DNA of 64,000 nucleotides from Camarhynchus parvulus (taxonomy: Eukaryota; Chordata; Aves; Passeriformes; Thraupidae): the NCBI RefSeq assembly GCF_901933205.1, contig NW_022148534.1:81884-145883 (forward strand). The letters are read 5' to 3'. This document shows positions 20,991 through 31,869 of the stretch, piece after piece. Position numbers and translations under genes: made by a program. The notes beneath the pieces were generated by a model. The model made no database searches and had not been told where the DNA came from. It saw only the letters and a program-made list of their open reading frames with translations. Positions within the stretch are counted from its first letter, which is position 1. Each line of letters opens with the position of its first letter.

Positions 20991-21560
20991 GGTCACTGCT
21001 GTGACATCATCATGGCAGTGACATCATCGGGGCATTGCTGCTGTCACCTGTGCCCTTCCCGTGCAGTATGTGAGATAAATCTGGGGAATTTTCTGGAATT
21101 TTTCATTGATACTGCCCCAAATCCTGATGGGAATTCCTGGGGTGACCTTACTGGGGACACTCTGGGCACACTCAGGGACACTGGGGACACTCAGGGACAC
21201 TCTGGGGATACTCAGGGACAGGGGTGAATGAGTCCCCTCAACAGCTTCCAGCTTTCCACTGTGCCTCCAGCAGAGCTGGGTCATAAATGACAATTTAATA
21301 ATTGGCTTCTGCAATTCTGCTTTGGTTTCTGCAATCCTATATTGGCTTCTGCACTTTTGTATTGCCTTTCACACATTGTTATTGATCACCAGCAATTTGA
21401 TATGGCATTTGATACTGATATTGATTATTGATGATTCCTTGTAGCTGCTGGTTGGTGCAATGTAATCTATCAATTTATGTGTGCACTGTACAGCCTAGAA
21501 ATTAATTAATTAATAAATATCCTCTATACAAATCAGCCTGGGCTGATCTGAACTCTGTGT
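20991..21560 (+). other. 3' UTR-like flank of unit F with polyadenylation signal
   Basis: Contains GGGACACTC-type short tandem repeats (21150-21225), a CTGCAATTCTGC-type repeat (21300-21350) and an AT-rich end with AATAAA at 21512-21517. Inverted relatives are at 10095-10804 and, for the distal part, 29756-30130; a direct relative follows the copy at 51717-53005. Confidence 0.6.
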
Positions 21561-22373
21561 CAGACACATCACTTGACCCCATCGAGAGACAAGTGGTCAA
21601 TAAAGCCATCCCAATGTTCCTTGAGGGGAGCAGAGCCAGGAGCTGCTTCAAGGCGCTGTCACTGAGATATTTCCCCTTGGGAAACCCTGGGTGGGGTGGA
21701 AATACACCTGAGCAGATGGCAAAATTAAAATTATATCAAACCCTCGTGGAAATGTGGGTTAAAACACACATTTCTGTAAAGCTGCAAATTGGTCAAAGCT
21801 GTACCAAGTGAGGACAAATGATGATGAATCACACACTGATTTTTTAAACAGGTGAAGAGAAAGTGCCATCAAATATACTGATCTAGATCCTGAATCAGCT
21901 GATGGTAAAGCACATCCGGTTTTGTTTTGTGTGGGTCAGGCTTCAAATGATATAAGAAGAAAAGATAAAGGGAGTTCAAGACATGGATAAACTGCTGGAG
22001 GTTGCCTGGAAGGTGTTTTGAGACAGGGGCCCAGCTGAAAGAGTTAATCCCAACCTGGCAAGAAGGCAGCTCAGGGAAAGTCACCCAAGAAAGCTTCCCC
22101 TGTGGAGAAGGCTCAGAGTGCATCCTGTAAGAAATGGGGGCGTTGGGAAAAGGACTGTGCAGTGCTGAAAGAAAAATCATCAGTCCTGTCGTAGCAGCGG
22201 TGCCCAGCGGGGAATAATGAGCATTGACTCCATGGTTGCAGCAGGCTGATCGATCACCTTTGTTATACCACACTTTACTGCTAAGGAAAACCCATGGCCC
22301 TTGCCAGCCAGTCACAGCACACACGTGGATCCAATTGGTCAGTCAAGCCAAACAACCATCGCCAGTGACCAAT
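21561..22373. other. Spacer, no assigned gene
   Basis: 21561-21720 is the outer part of the gene-family flank, repeated inverted at 29756-29900. From about 21720 to 22373 I see no coding frame with recognisable motifs and no LTR boundaries. It may be old retroviral sequence. Confidence 0.35.
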
Positions 22374-23802
22374 TGTTCTGGTTAGAAAGCAAAACCAGCG
22401 AGAGACTCCAAGTCAGAAATGCATTTTATTAGGAAAATGGAAAAAAACCCAACAAACAAGCAATCATACAAAATAAAACCTCTGACAGAGTCAGAACACA
22501 TCTTTACACCCTGCTAGTTAGGGTGGTGGCAGCAGTCCAGATGAAATGTTGAAGTGGTGATCCCGTAGAAAAGATCTGGTAGCTCTTGTCCTCTGGAAAC
22601 CAGTGGGTAAGGGCTGCCTGTTCTGTCCCTAAACCCAGATTATATCCAGGTGGGGATGCTGAGCTCCTCCCCCTGGGCAGAGCATCTCACAATGAGCTGA
22701 TATCATTCAGTGAGTCATGATTGATCCTTGATTGCCCATCAAACAGAAATGGCTCCTGGAGGGAGTTATCTCTGAGTCATGGGGCAAGGCAGTGATGGGC
22801 CCATTACCAGGAGATAAGGAAAAAACAATGCCCCTCCTGGTTTGAGCAGCTCTTGAGGATGAGACTGGAATACATTTTTATATTGTGACCTAGAACATAA
22901 TCCACCCCTTATTCTATTACAATCTATACCCAAACCAATGCTCTCTTAGAGATATATATATGTATATAAAAATATAAAGTACAGAATGAAACCTTACACA
23001 CAGATCTCAGGTAAAATTAGGTCTCCTTGTGGTACACAAGGGGTTTTTTTTCTCCCATCCTTCTGATTACCCACCACAGAGATGAGACACAGGGTGTCAG
23101 GTCCTTGTCAGTGTGTTTGTAGCAAAAACTTGCTGCGGCCAAGTTTGGGCACCAAAATCATGTTCTGGTTTGAAAGCAAAACCAATGAGAGACTCCAAGT
23201 CAGAAATACAATTTGTTAGGAAAAAAAATCACCAAAATACATGCAATAGTATAAAATAAAACCACTGACAGAGTCAGAACACAACCTGACACCCTGGGAG
23301 TTATCTCTGAGTCATGATTTCAGTTAATCAAGCCTCACTAAGATAGTGAGCTGCTTTTGCAACTGTCTCTGAAAAATTAGTGAGTAAAAGAGCTGGACAA
23401 TTTTAGTTTTATTTTGGAAAACATTGCCGTTGTTTTGATAATTATTTTTTTCTTTTCCTCCCTGCTTCACTAGCTCCCCTGCTCTGATTTTCTCTGAAAA
23501 GCAATACTGTGTTTACCTAGTAACAGTGGAGGATAAGTTGTTCTCAGCTGTCAAACAGGAAAGTACAATTTGTGTGTGACCTGGAAAGATTTCACGGTAG
23601 CGTCTTTTCCAGTGTTGGATTGGAAGGCTGGGGAAGCTGGGAGCAATCGGTGAGATTTTAAACGAGAGCTGCTGCTCAGTGCATGGAATTAATGGGTTCG
23701 TTAACAGGAGATCAGGAAAAACAATAAACCAATGCCCCTCCTGGTGTCAACAGCTCCTGGGGATGGGGATAGAATACAGCTTCATATTGGAACCTAGGAG
23801 AG
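22374..23802 (-). mobile_element. ERVL-type remnant: two LTRs and a stub of internal sequence
   Basis: The 3' LTR is 22374-22897 (TGTTCTGG...CTAGAACA on the plus strand) with AATAAA on the minus strand near its left end. A polypurine tract (minus AATAAGGGGTGGATT-like) abuts it at 22898-22912. Only about 260 bp of internal sequence remains. The 5' LTR starts at 23161 with the same TGTTCTGG; minus-strand TGGTGCCCAAAC right beside it looks like a primer-binding site. The 5' LTR is interrupted at about 23330-23690 by unrelated sequence and ends near 23802. Confidence 0.7.
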
Positions 23803-24778
23803 GGCCATTAATTAAGAATCAGCTGATGTTAATGGGCCATTAACTATTATCCCCTGTTCATGGACTATTATTCTTAATTATCGGCTGTTAATGGGTCATT
23901 GAGCATCACTGCAGGGCTGATGGGATGACATCATCCCATTGGGAGATGCTCTGCCCAGGGGGAGGAGCCAAGCATTCCTCCCTGGATAGAATCTGAGGTT
24001 TGGAACACCACAGCAGCCTTTGCCCACTGCCTTCCCAGAGAAGCAGCTTTCTTCTTACTTTTATTTTGACTTTATTTTATTTTTGTTTTTGTCCTTTTTT
24101 ATAATTGTTATTTTTATTTTTGACTTTCTTTTTATTATTTTTATTCTTATTTTTATCTTATTTTTATTTTGGTTTTATATAATTTTTAATTATTTTTAAT
24201 TTTTATTATTTTATTTTTATTTTTTATTTTATTTGTTATTGTTCATTTCATTTCTATCTTATTTATATTTTTATTTCTATCATTATTTATTTTAATTTTT
24301 AATTTTCTATTTTATTTTTATCTAATTTTAATTTCAATCCTTTATTGTTCATTACTTTGTTTTATTTTCATTAATTATTTTATCTTTTTTATTTTTTATT
24401 ATTTCATTTTACTTTCATTATTTTATATTTTATTTTCTTTTTATTCCTCATTTTAATTTTGTCTTATTTTTGTTTCTATCCTTTTATTATTTACTACTTT
24501 TAATTTTTTATTTTATTTTTACTTTATTTTTATTTCTGACTTTAATTTTATTCTTATTGCTATATTTATTCTTATTTTTATTTCTATACTTATTTTAATT
24601 TTAATTTTTTTTTATTTCCCTTCCCAAATTAAGAAGTGTTATTCCTGCTCCCATATCTTTGCCTAAGAGCCTTTTAATTTCAAATTTATAACAATTCAGA
24701 GGGAGGGTGTTCACATTTTCCATTTTGGGCGTCTCCTGCCTTGCTCAGCATGCAGCTGTCTGTTCAAACCAAGATACA
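23803..24778 (+). mobile_element. ERVL-type LTR fragment, plus orientation, swollen by A/T repeat
   Basis: 23920-24050 matches the minus strand of 22540-22680 in the previous element (GAGATGCTCTGCCCAGGGGGA), so it is a related LTR in the opposite direction. Its end near 24778 (TGTTCAAACCAAGATACA) looks like an LTR 3' end. A long T/A microsatellite lies between the two halves. Confidence 0.5.
24050..24625. repeat. T-rich (TTTTA)-type microsatellite, about 575 bp
   Basis: Imperfect TTTTA/TTATTT repeats with few G or C. It lies inside the LTR fragment and probably grew there. Confidence 0.9.
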
Positions 24779-25990
24779 CCAAAATACCCCAATATTACAT
24801 CCAAATACCATAACAGATCCTGAAATTACCCCAAACCACCCCAAAAATTGCCCCAAAATACCCTGAAATCCCATCAGGGACCTCAAAATCCCATCAGGGA
24901 CCCCTCCAAAATTGCCCCAAATCACCCCAAAATCCAAACAGGGACCCTGAAATTACCCCAAAATCCAGTCACAGACTCCAGTCACGGACCCTGAAATTGC
25001 ACCAAAACCCCCCAAAATATGATAAAGAACCCCTGAAATCCTATCAGAGACCATGAAATTGCACCAAATCACCCCCAAATCCCATCAGGGACTCCAATGG
25101 TAACCCAAAATTACACCAAATACCCCAAAATCATCACCCCATCATTACCCGAGATCCCCAAAATTGGAGAGACAAAATTACCCAAAAAATATACACGAAT
25201 CCCCCAGAATCCAGTCAGGGACCCAGAAATTACCCCAAAATCCAGACAGGGACCCCAAAATGATCCCAAATCCCCCCAAATCAACCTAAACCTGGTTGGG
25301 GACCCCCAAAATCAGCCCAGACCCCCCAAAATTCAGTAACAAACCCCCAAATCCAGTCAAGAACCCCCCAAATTCCCTCAGGACCCCAAAATTCCCCCAG
25401 GACCCCCTCAAACTCCCCCCAAGGACCCCCTCAAATTCCCCCCAAATCCCCTCACGACCCCAATTCTCCCTCAGGACCCCCCAAAGTCCCTCACAAGCCC
25501 CCCCCAGTCCTGTCAGGATCCCCAAACCCCCTCAGGAGCCCAAATTCTCCCCCACAACCACCCAAAATCCACCCAATGCCACTCAAGACCCCTCCCAGAT
25601 CCCCTCAGGACCCTCAATTCACCCTCAGAACCTCCCAAAATCCACCTCAAACCCCTTCTGGATCTCCAGTTCTCCCTCAGATCCCCCCAAACCCCCTCAG
25701 AACCCTTCACATCCCCTCAGCGCCCTCATACCCCCTCTCACATCCCCTCATGACCCCCAAATCCCCTCACAAATCCCCGAAACTCCCTCAGAACCCCCCA
25801 AAATCCCCTCAAGACGCCCTCAGATTCACTCAGATACCAATTCTCTCTCAGAACCCCCAATTCTCCCTCACGAACCCCAAACCCCCTCACATCCCGTCAG
25901 AGCCCCCAGTTCTCCCTCAGGAGCCCCCAGATCCTCTCAGGACCCCCCATTCTCCCTCAGGGTCCCCCAAACCTCCTCAGGCCCCCCAAA
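24779..25990. repeat. C-rich degenerate minisatellite upstream of the 26-kb gene copy
   Basis: Built from units like CCCCAAAATCCCCTCAGGAC with gradual change along its length: A-rich on the left, CCCTCAGG-rich on the right. The same repeat lies at 51030-51300, again directly upstream of a family member. Long proline-rich open frames in it are repeat artefacts. Confidence 0.85.
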
Positions 25991-25999
25991 ATCCCCTCC

Positions 26000-26422
26000 C
26001 AACCGTCCCCCACCCCGCTTCTCGCCAGAGGTCTCGCGGGAGAAGCAGCGCCGCCATCTTGGTTGAGGGCAGTTCCGCCCGCTCCTCAGAGCGCTCCGCG
26101 TTCCCTCATCAATGAGAGATGGAACGGCGGAACGGTGGAATCCGTCTGGAAATGGCGGGAGGGAGCCTAAATCGCCTGGGATGGAGCCTAAAAATCTCAC
26201 AAATCCAGGCTGGAACTTCCCATGGATTGCGGCGGTCCTAGTGCGGGGTGAGGCTCGGTGGCGTCACCTCGCCCCGCCCGCTCTTTCCCGGCCTTCCCAA
26301 GGCTCCGCCATTTCCGCGAGCGCCGCCGCCGGGGCCGGTTCTGGGTCGGGACCGGCGCCTGTCCCGAGGCTCCTTCGCCACCGGAGCGTCCCCAAGGTGT
26401 CCCCGCCGGGTCCTCAGTGAGC
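26000..26422 (+). promoter_or_regulatory. CpG-rich promoter and 5' UTR of the 26-kb gene copy
   Basis: TCTCGCGGGAGA (26032-26043) resembles the TCTCGCGAGA core promoter element, and GCCGCCATCTTGG (26050-26062) is a classic YY1-type site 6 bp downstream. The rest is CpG-rich and has no TATA box. The first element recurs with the same CTTCTCGCCAGAGG lead-in at 51588-51612. The 5' UTR from about 26355 is homologous to the in-frame linker that joins exons in the array. Confidence 0.6.
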
Positions 26423-27702
26423 ATGGAGGACGGAGAGGTGCGACAGGGGGGCGGGCGGGAAGGGGAGGGGGGTGACAGAGGGGGCGGTGGGGGAGGGGAC
26501 CCGGGGGGTGGAGGAGGGGTGGCAGAGGGGACAGCAGAGGGGGCACGGGGCGGGAGGGGAGTGGCAGAGGGTGACAGAGGGAACAAGGGAGGGACAGACG
26601 GACAGCAGAGCCCTCCAGGGAGGGGAATAGGGGACCCCGGGAGGGCACAGGCGCCACCGCAGGAGGCCACAAGTGCCACCAGGTCCGTGACACCTCCCCT
26701 GTCCCCTCCGCAGCTGCTGGAGCGGCAGGTCGCCGTGGTGGCCGCACTGGGCACGGTGGTGGCCACCGTGACCGGGCAACACAGGGACGTGCGGCGGCGC
26801 GTGTCCCCAGTGTTCCTGCATGCCGCCCTGAGGAACTTCACCTGGAAACTCCGTGAGACCCTGGACCACGGCACTGTCACCTCCCTGGTCGACTTCGGTG
26901 TCCCCTCCCTGGGCCAGGCTCTGGCTGCCTTTGAACCCACCCCAGAGGCCAGCTGGGACAACGTGAGAACGGCAGCCATGGCCTGGCGGGAGTTGGTGTT
27001 CGAGCTCACGGAGATCTGGGAAGAGCTGGCCAAGGAGGCCACCAAGCTCTGTAATGCCTGCATGCCCACGGGCCCCCGCCCGAGCTGGGGACCCACAGGA
27101 TGAAGCCACCCCCCGGGGGACAGGTGGGGACAGCCCGGCGGCCACAGCCCGGCAGCTGCTGATGGCCCTGGACTGGGAGGAGGTGGCCTCGGCGGGGTTG
27201 GCACGCGATGCCCTGGAGGCAGCAGCCACCGACGGGGAGGAGGCAGCCATGAGTGAGGAGGAGGTGGCCATGAGCGAGGAGGAGGCAGCCATGAGTGAGG
27301 AGGGGATGCCATAGTGACACAAGTTAGGCAAGGGCGGCCCTGGAGCCACTGAAGCGCTTGGTGACCGCGTGTGACAGAGCCATGTCGTTCCTCTCACATC
27401 TGGAGTGGCTGCTCGATGAGTTCGAGGCTGATGTGGGGTGGGCATGGGCAGAGGAGGAGTCCTCCAATGTCCCCGAGGCCATGGCGGCCAAAGTGGCCGA
27501 GTTTGAGCAGCTGTGGGATGCCAGCGCCCGCCTGTTCAGGGATCATCTGCTGGGGACACTTGAGCTCATTGACAACATCCTCTCGAGTCCCTATGCTGGC
27601 CCTGGTGGCACCGGTGGCCCAGGTGGGCCCGGCAGCCGCGCAGTGGCCGAGAGGTGCCAAAGAGCCATCGAGGACATCCCGAGGCTGCTGCAGGGACAGT
27701 GA
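26423..27702 (+). pseudogene. Two-exon copy of the helical gene family (26 kb), frameshifted
   Basis: Exon 1 is 26423-26437 (MEDGE, donor GTGCGA at 26438). Exon 2 starts at 26714 after CCGCAG and ends with TGA at 27700-27702 after E-D-I-P-R-L-L-Q-G-Q. It belongs to the exon-E subtype. The N-terminal half is open to 27103. The middle is in another frame and has a three-fold 24-bp repeat (27235-27306) giving A-M-S-E-E-E units. The C-terminal part is in a third frame (from 27358). Its own CpG-rich promoter makes it the clearest stand-alone gene model of the family, but as written it encodes a truncated product. Glycine-rich insertions lie near 27600. Confidence 0.68.
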
Positions 27703-27931
27703 TGTCACTGCTGTGATGTCATTGGGGCAGTGATGTCACTGGGGAGACTTGTGGACACTTGAGTGCCACCAGCTCCTCGTGTCCCCAAGTGCCACCAGCT
27801 CCTCGTGTCCCCAAGTGCCACCAGCTCCCCAAGTGCCACCAGCTCCTCGTGTCACCAGGACCTCATGCAGGAGAACCTGGCGGGTCCCTTGGGGCTCAGT
27901 CCCGTTCCCCCCCCATTATCAGCCAGGACCC
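27703..27931 (+). repeat. 3' flank of the 26-kb copy with a 26-bp minisatellite
   Basis: After GATGTCACTG-type repeats shared with exon E's flank, an AGTGCCACCAGCTCCTCGTG-type unit repeats about four times (27765-27865). Confidence 0.75.
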
Positions 27932-28480
27932 CCCTGTGAGAAACGGGTCAGAATTGAAATTTTTATAAAAGTTTGTTAGGGGATAAAATCCTGGTGCTAA
28001 TTGCCAAAAGCTCACCCTTAATTAAGCCGTGTTCTTTACGTCCTGTTACATCACAGAGGTTCATGCATATTCATGAGGGTTTATGCATATTCATAACATA
28101 TTGTTGATCTAAAAATTACATGAGTAATAAAATAGAAATACAATATATATTTTACAAAAATATTTTATATTAATATATTTTATACGAACAGAATTTATAT
28201 TATATTTATATATATTATTATATTAATTTATCATATTATTTAAAATAATATTTTATGTTAATATTTTATATATACATAAATATACATATATTTTTCTATG
28301 TTCTGTATAAATTATTTTCAAACATTCCTGGAAGTTCAGATGTACTTTTGTTTGGTTTTAACCCTTGACTTGCCTCCACGCCATCTTGTGCATTAAACCA
28401 ATTTATTTCATTTCTCCTTGTGGTTCCATCGTGTCGTGTTTCCACTCTCTGGTGACGGGAGAAGAATTCACAAATTCTTC
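27932..28480 (-). mobile_element. LTR-like repeat related to 9703-10094, with AT-rich expansion
   Basis: Starts TGTGAGAAA like the copy at 9703 and shares its blocks near 28318-28440. A TATA/ATTT-rich stretch (28110-28310) separates the two homologous parts. The right boundary is uncertain. Confidence 0.5.
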
Positions 28481-28485
28481 CTTTT

Positions 28486-29030
28486 TTGCTGTTTTGGCAC
28501 TGGGATGGAACTGGGGACACAGGGACACAACTGGGAACACTGGGACAGGATGGGGGACACTGGGATGGGACTGGTGACAGTGGGACAGGGACACTGGGCT
28601 GGAACTGGTGGGACTGGGTACAGTGGGAGGGGACTGGTGACAGTGGGATGGGGATACTGGGACAGGACTGGGGACTCTGGGAGGGGACACTGGGATGGGG
28701 ACATCAGAAAGGGACTGGGGACAGTGGGCTGATGGCACTGGGATGGAACTGGTGACACTGGGAGCACTGGGATGGGGACACTGGGATAGGATGGGGGACA
28801 CTGGGATGCTGGCATTGGGATGGTACTGGGGACACTGGGGTGGAACTGGGGACACTGGGACAGAAATGGGAACACTGGGACAGGGACACTGGGACAGCAT
28901 GGGGACACTGGGATGGTGACACTGGGATGGGGACAATGGGGCGGTGGCACTGGGCTGGCACTGGGAGCACTGGGCTGGTGGCACTGGGACAGGACTGGGG
29001 ACACTGGGCTGGCACTGGGTTGCTGATGTC
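28486..29030. repeat. GGGACACTGGGATGG-type minisatellite
   Basis: About 30 imperfect copies of a roughly 15-22-bp unit. The same repeat occurs in reverse complement at 29440-29755. Confidence 0.88.
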
Positions 29031-29049
29031 AGCATTAATTAATTAATTA

Positions 29050-29440
29050 ACCCCCCAAGCCCCGATTGTTTGCGAAGGCAAATCTCTTTTTGCATCCATC
29101 GCTCAGGAGCCCTTCCCATTGTTCCTTTGATCTCTCGGTGCCGGTTCGATCTCCCCGCAGAGCCAGAGCCCATGGCCAAGGAATGGCACCCGCCGGAAAG
29201 GGGCGGGGCGAGGTGACGTCACCTCCCAGGCCCCGCCCCCCGCATGGCCACGGCCCGCAGGTGGCCCCGCCGATGGCCAGGTGACACCGCGATGTCCCCT
29301 CACGCGCTGGGCCACCTGGCAGGACACGGCCACCGCGGGCAGGGCCAGCAGCAGGTGACCGTCCTCAGCCACCCCAGGGACACTGCGGGGACACGGGGAC
29401 ACCGCACAGGTGGCAGGTGGCACCAGAGACACAGCAGTGC
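29050..29440. promoter_or_regulatory. CpG-rich core with CRE and GC boxes
   Basis: GTGACGTCAC near 29212-29221 is a perfect palindromic cAMP-response element, flanked by GGGGCGGGGC on one side and CCCCGCCCCC on the other (Sp1-type). The stretch has the makeup of a promoter CpG island. No convincing coding exon follows on either strand. Promoter function is inferred. Confidence 0.45.
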
Positions 29441-29755
29441 CGCCCATCCAGTGCCACTAGTTCAATCCCAGTGTCTCTGTGCCACTGCCACCAGTGCTGT
29501 CCTGGTGTCCCCAGTTCCATCCCAGCGCCACCAGCCCAGTGCCAGCAGTCCAGTGTCCCCAGGGCTGCCCCACTGTCAGCACCCCAGTGCCACCAGTTCC
29601 ATCCCAGTGCCACCAGTTTCATCCCAGTGCCACCAGCCCAGTGGCACCAGTTCAATCCCAGTGCCACCAGCCCAGTGCCACCAATTCCATCCCAGTGCCA
29701 CAAGTTCAATCCCAGTGTCACCAGCCCAGTGTCCCCAGTTTTCCATCCCACCCAG
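29440..29755. repeat. Minisatellite, inverted relative of 28486-29030
   Basis: Units like CAGTGCCACCAGTTCCATCC, the reverse complement of the upstream array's unit. Together the two arrays form an inverted repeat around the CpG-rich core. Confidence 0.85.
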
Positions 29756-29924
29756 GGTTTCCAAGGGGAAATATCTCAGCGACAGCGCCTTGAAGCAGCT
29801 CCCTGGCTGTGCTCCCCTCAAGGAATGTTGGGATGGATTCATTGACCACCCATCCCTCAGTGGGGTCAGTGATGTGTCTGACACAGAGTTCAGATCAGCC
29901 CAGGCTGATTTATAGAGAGGGTAT

Positions 29925-29979
<55 letters not shown>

Positions 29980-30130
29980 TAGGCTGTATGGTGCACACAT
30001 AAATTGATAAATTATATTGCATCAATCAGCAGCTACAAGGAATCATCAATAATCAATATCAGTATCAAATACCATATCAAATTGCTGGTGATCAATAACA
30101 GTGTGCAAAAGGGAATACAAAAGGCAAAAG
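29756..30130 (-). repeat. Inverted copy of the gene-family 3' flank with (TTTA)n
   Basis: Read on the minus strand it follows 21335-21720 closely (for example CAGCCCAGGCTGAT, CAGCAGCTACAAGGAATCAT). At the site of ATTAATTAATTAATAAAT in the other copy this one has a pure TTTA-type run (about 29922-29981). Confidence 0.78.
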
Positions 30131-30612
30131 GCAATTATATCCACTCTGGGCCTTGGCCCACACTTTCTTCAGAGGGCAGATGCTGATAGTTGGCACATCA
30201 ATAGCAGGGTGCTCATGACATGTTCACTGGATGTTATCCTGACCAAACAGACAGTTCACTCCCAACTAGATCAGCTACCACTACTACTGTGTCTAAGTTT
30301 TTGTTAATAGCAGAAATAAAAGCAAACTTATTTTAACTTTGTACATACAACATTCATCTTAATATTTGCAAAAAACCAAACAATATAACATACATTTATA
30401 TCAATCCCTTCTCTTCCCTTTTTACAAATCATTTGGCTTGAGCAGTATTTCTTTTTTCTATCCTCCATTATTTGCTTTTTTTTCATAAATAATTTTTGCT
30501 TCTTCTAAGGGGTATTTCTTATTATTTTGTTTCTTTAATACCATAACCTTTTGTGCAGTCCCAAATGTAGTCAGTTTTGGGTCTATAGGCATTGTTACTG
30601 AATCATTAAAAC
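30131..30612. other. AT-rich spacer, no assigned gene
   Basis: No open frame with known motifs; probably 3' parts of the ERV to its right. Confidence 0.35.
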
Positions 30613-31036
30613 TGAAAATCAGGGACAAAGACTCTCTAACTAGTTAAAGTTAGAAAGTTGTATGTTTATTACACCAGTGGGCAGCACGGGGGGATTCGTT
30701 CCCCAAAATGTGTAACTGCACCGCACAAGGATTTTTGCCTTCTATTTATTTCCCAAAATAATACATATGCACAACTCTAGTACTTCTCTCGCTTTGTATT
30801 AAAATGAGGTTATTAGTCCTTCATGTGTGCACAGTTCTCTTGAATTGGGTGGGTGGTCTCCAATTGGGTCAGTGGTCCCAGGGATGAAGTCAGGAAGATC
30901 TTCATCAGGTCTCTGTGACCCTCTGGCACGATCTAAGGCTGTTGGGATGGATTAACATGGAGTCCAGGTGCTGGGCATTGTTCTACTGGTTTCAATATGT
31001 TCCTATAATGGTTCACTTGCTCCACTTCCTTCTACA
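30613..31036 (-). mobile_element. Putative LTR of the remnant provirus at 31168-33387
   Basis: A GTATGTTTATTACACC block (minus AATAAA) and promoter-like sequence lie between TG and CA ends. It lies just downstream (minus strand) of the env fragment, where a 3' LTR is expected. No polypurine tract was found, so the boundaries are tentative. Confidence 0.45.
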
Positions 31037-31167
31037 AATGAGCTCATAATATAACAATTAGCTTTAGCTTAAGCATCTAATAATCATTAACCAATTGTGG
31101 TTGGTATATCTGACTTCAATATGAATTGGTTCTAACCCTCAGCTAAAATCTTAAATTTTTAAAATCA

Positions 31168-31869
31168 TGATTCATTCTCTACTCCTTCTTCAAGGCTGGT
31201 AAATTCTTTTATCTAATATATAGATTCTTCTTTATCGAGCCAACTTATGTGGTAGGTGTTTCTTAAAACCGTACCGTATGTTTTCGATATTGAAGTTAAA
31301 GCTGCTACTTGCCACAACAGTCTCTAATTCTAAATAAGTACTATAATAGACAAAATCAAACTTACACTAACTAAGAGAAGTAAAAGAATTTTTGGATGAA
31401 CTAAGGTATTGATAAGCAAGTTGGTTGCCGTTGGAGACTACTCAAAAAGCACATCCCACTAATGATGGGATGGGCCTTTTTCCAATCCTTTAAATACTTT
31501 CCATATAGTCTCTGTGGCATGGTGTATTGTAATCAAAGTTCTTTTTCTTTTATCTTTAACTTCTTTAAGACTTTTCTTTAATTCGTAATGTTTTAACAAT
31601 TGGATAACCAAAGCTAAGTTCATCCCTATAGGCACAGGCAATATTTCTTGGACAGTGATCAAATTCGCTTTTATATGTTGGTATGATACAACAGGTGCCT
31701 GATAGGAAAAAGCACATCCTTTGATTTTGACAAAGTTACAAATGCACAAGTTAAATTGAGTTTCCTTCACAGTGATCTCATCTACTATTATAGTGGGGCA
31801 TGCTGTTCTGAGGCAGATGCAACCTTGTCTTGCATACACAGGCAAGGTTGTCTGGTTAATGGGATGCAT
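31168..31869 (-). pseudogene. env: env fragment with transmembrane anchor
   Basis: The frame 31869-31459 gives a Cys-rich ectodomain (C-I-C-L, C-I-C-N, G-C-A-F), a basic K-R-K-R site and a short stretch before a stop. The same frame continues past two stops into a strongly hydrophobic Leu/Val-rich anchor (about 31415-31340) and a charged tail. The class of Env is uncertain. 31870-32328 shows no clear frame but probably is the rest of env. Its first 80 bases recur at 40780-40861. Confidence 0.6.

Noticed and set aside
25296..26066. 256-codon proline-rich open frame
   Set aside because: It lies entirely in the C-rich minisatellite; the periodic unit lacks stops in this phase.
28403..29035. Open frames in both strands of the GGGACACTGGG repeat
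   Set aside because: Minisatellite without stops, open in several frames on both strands.
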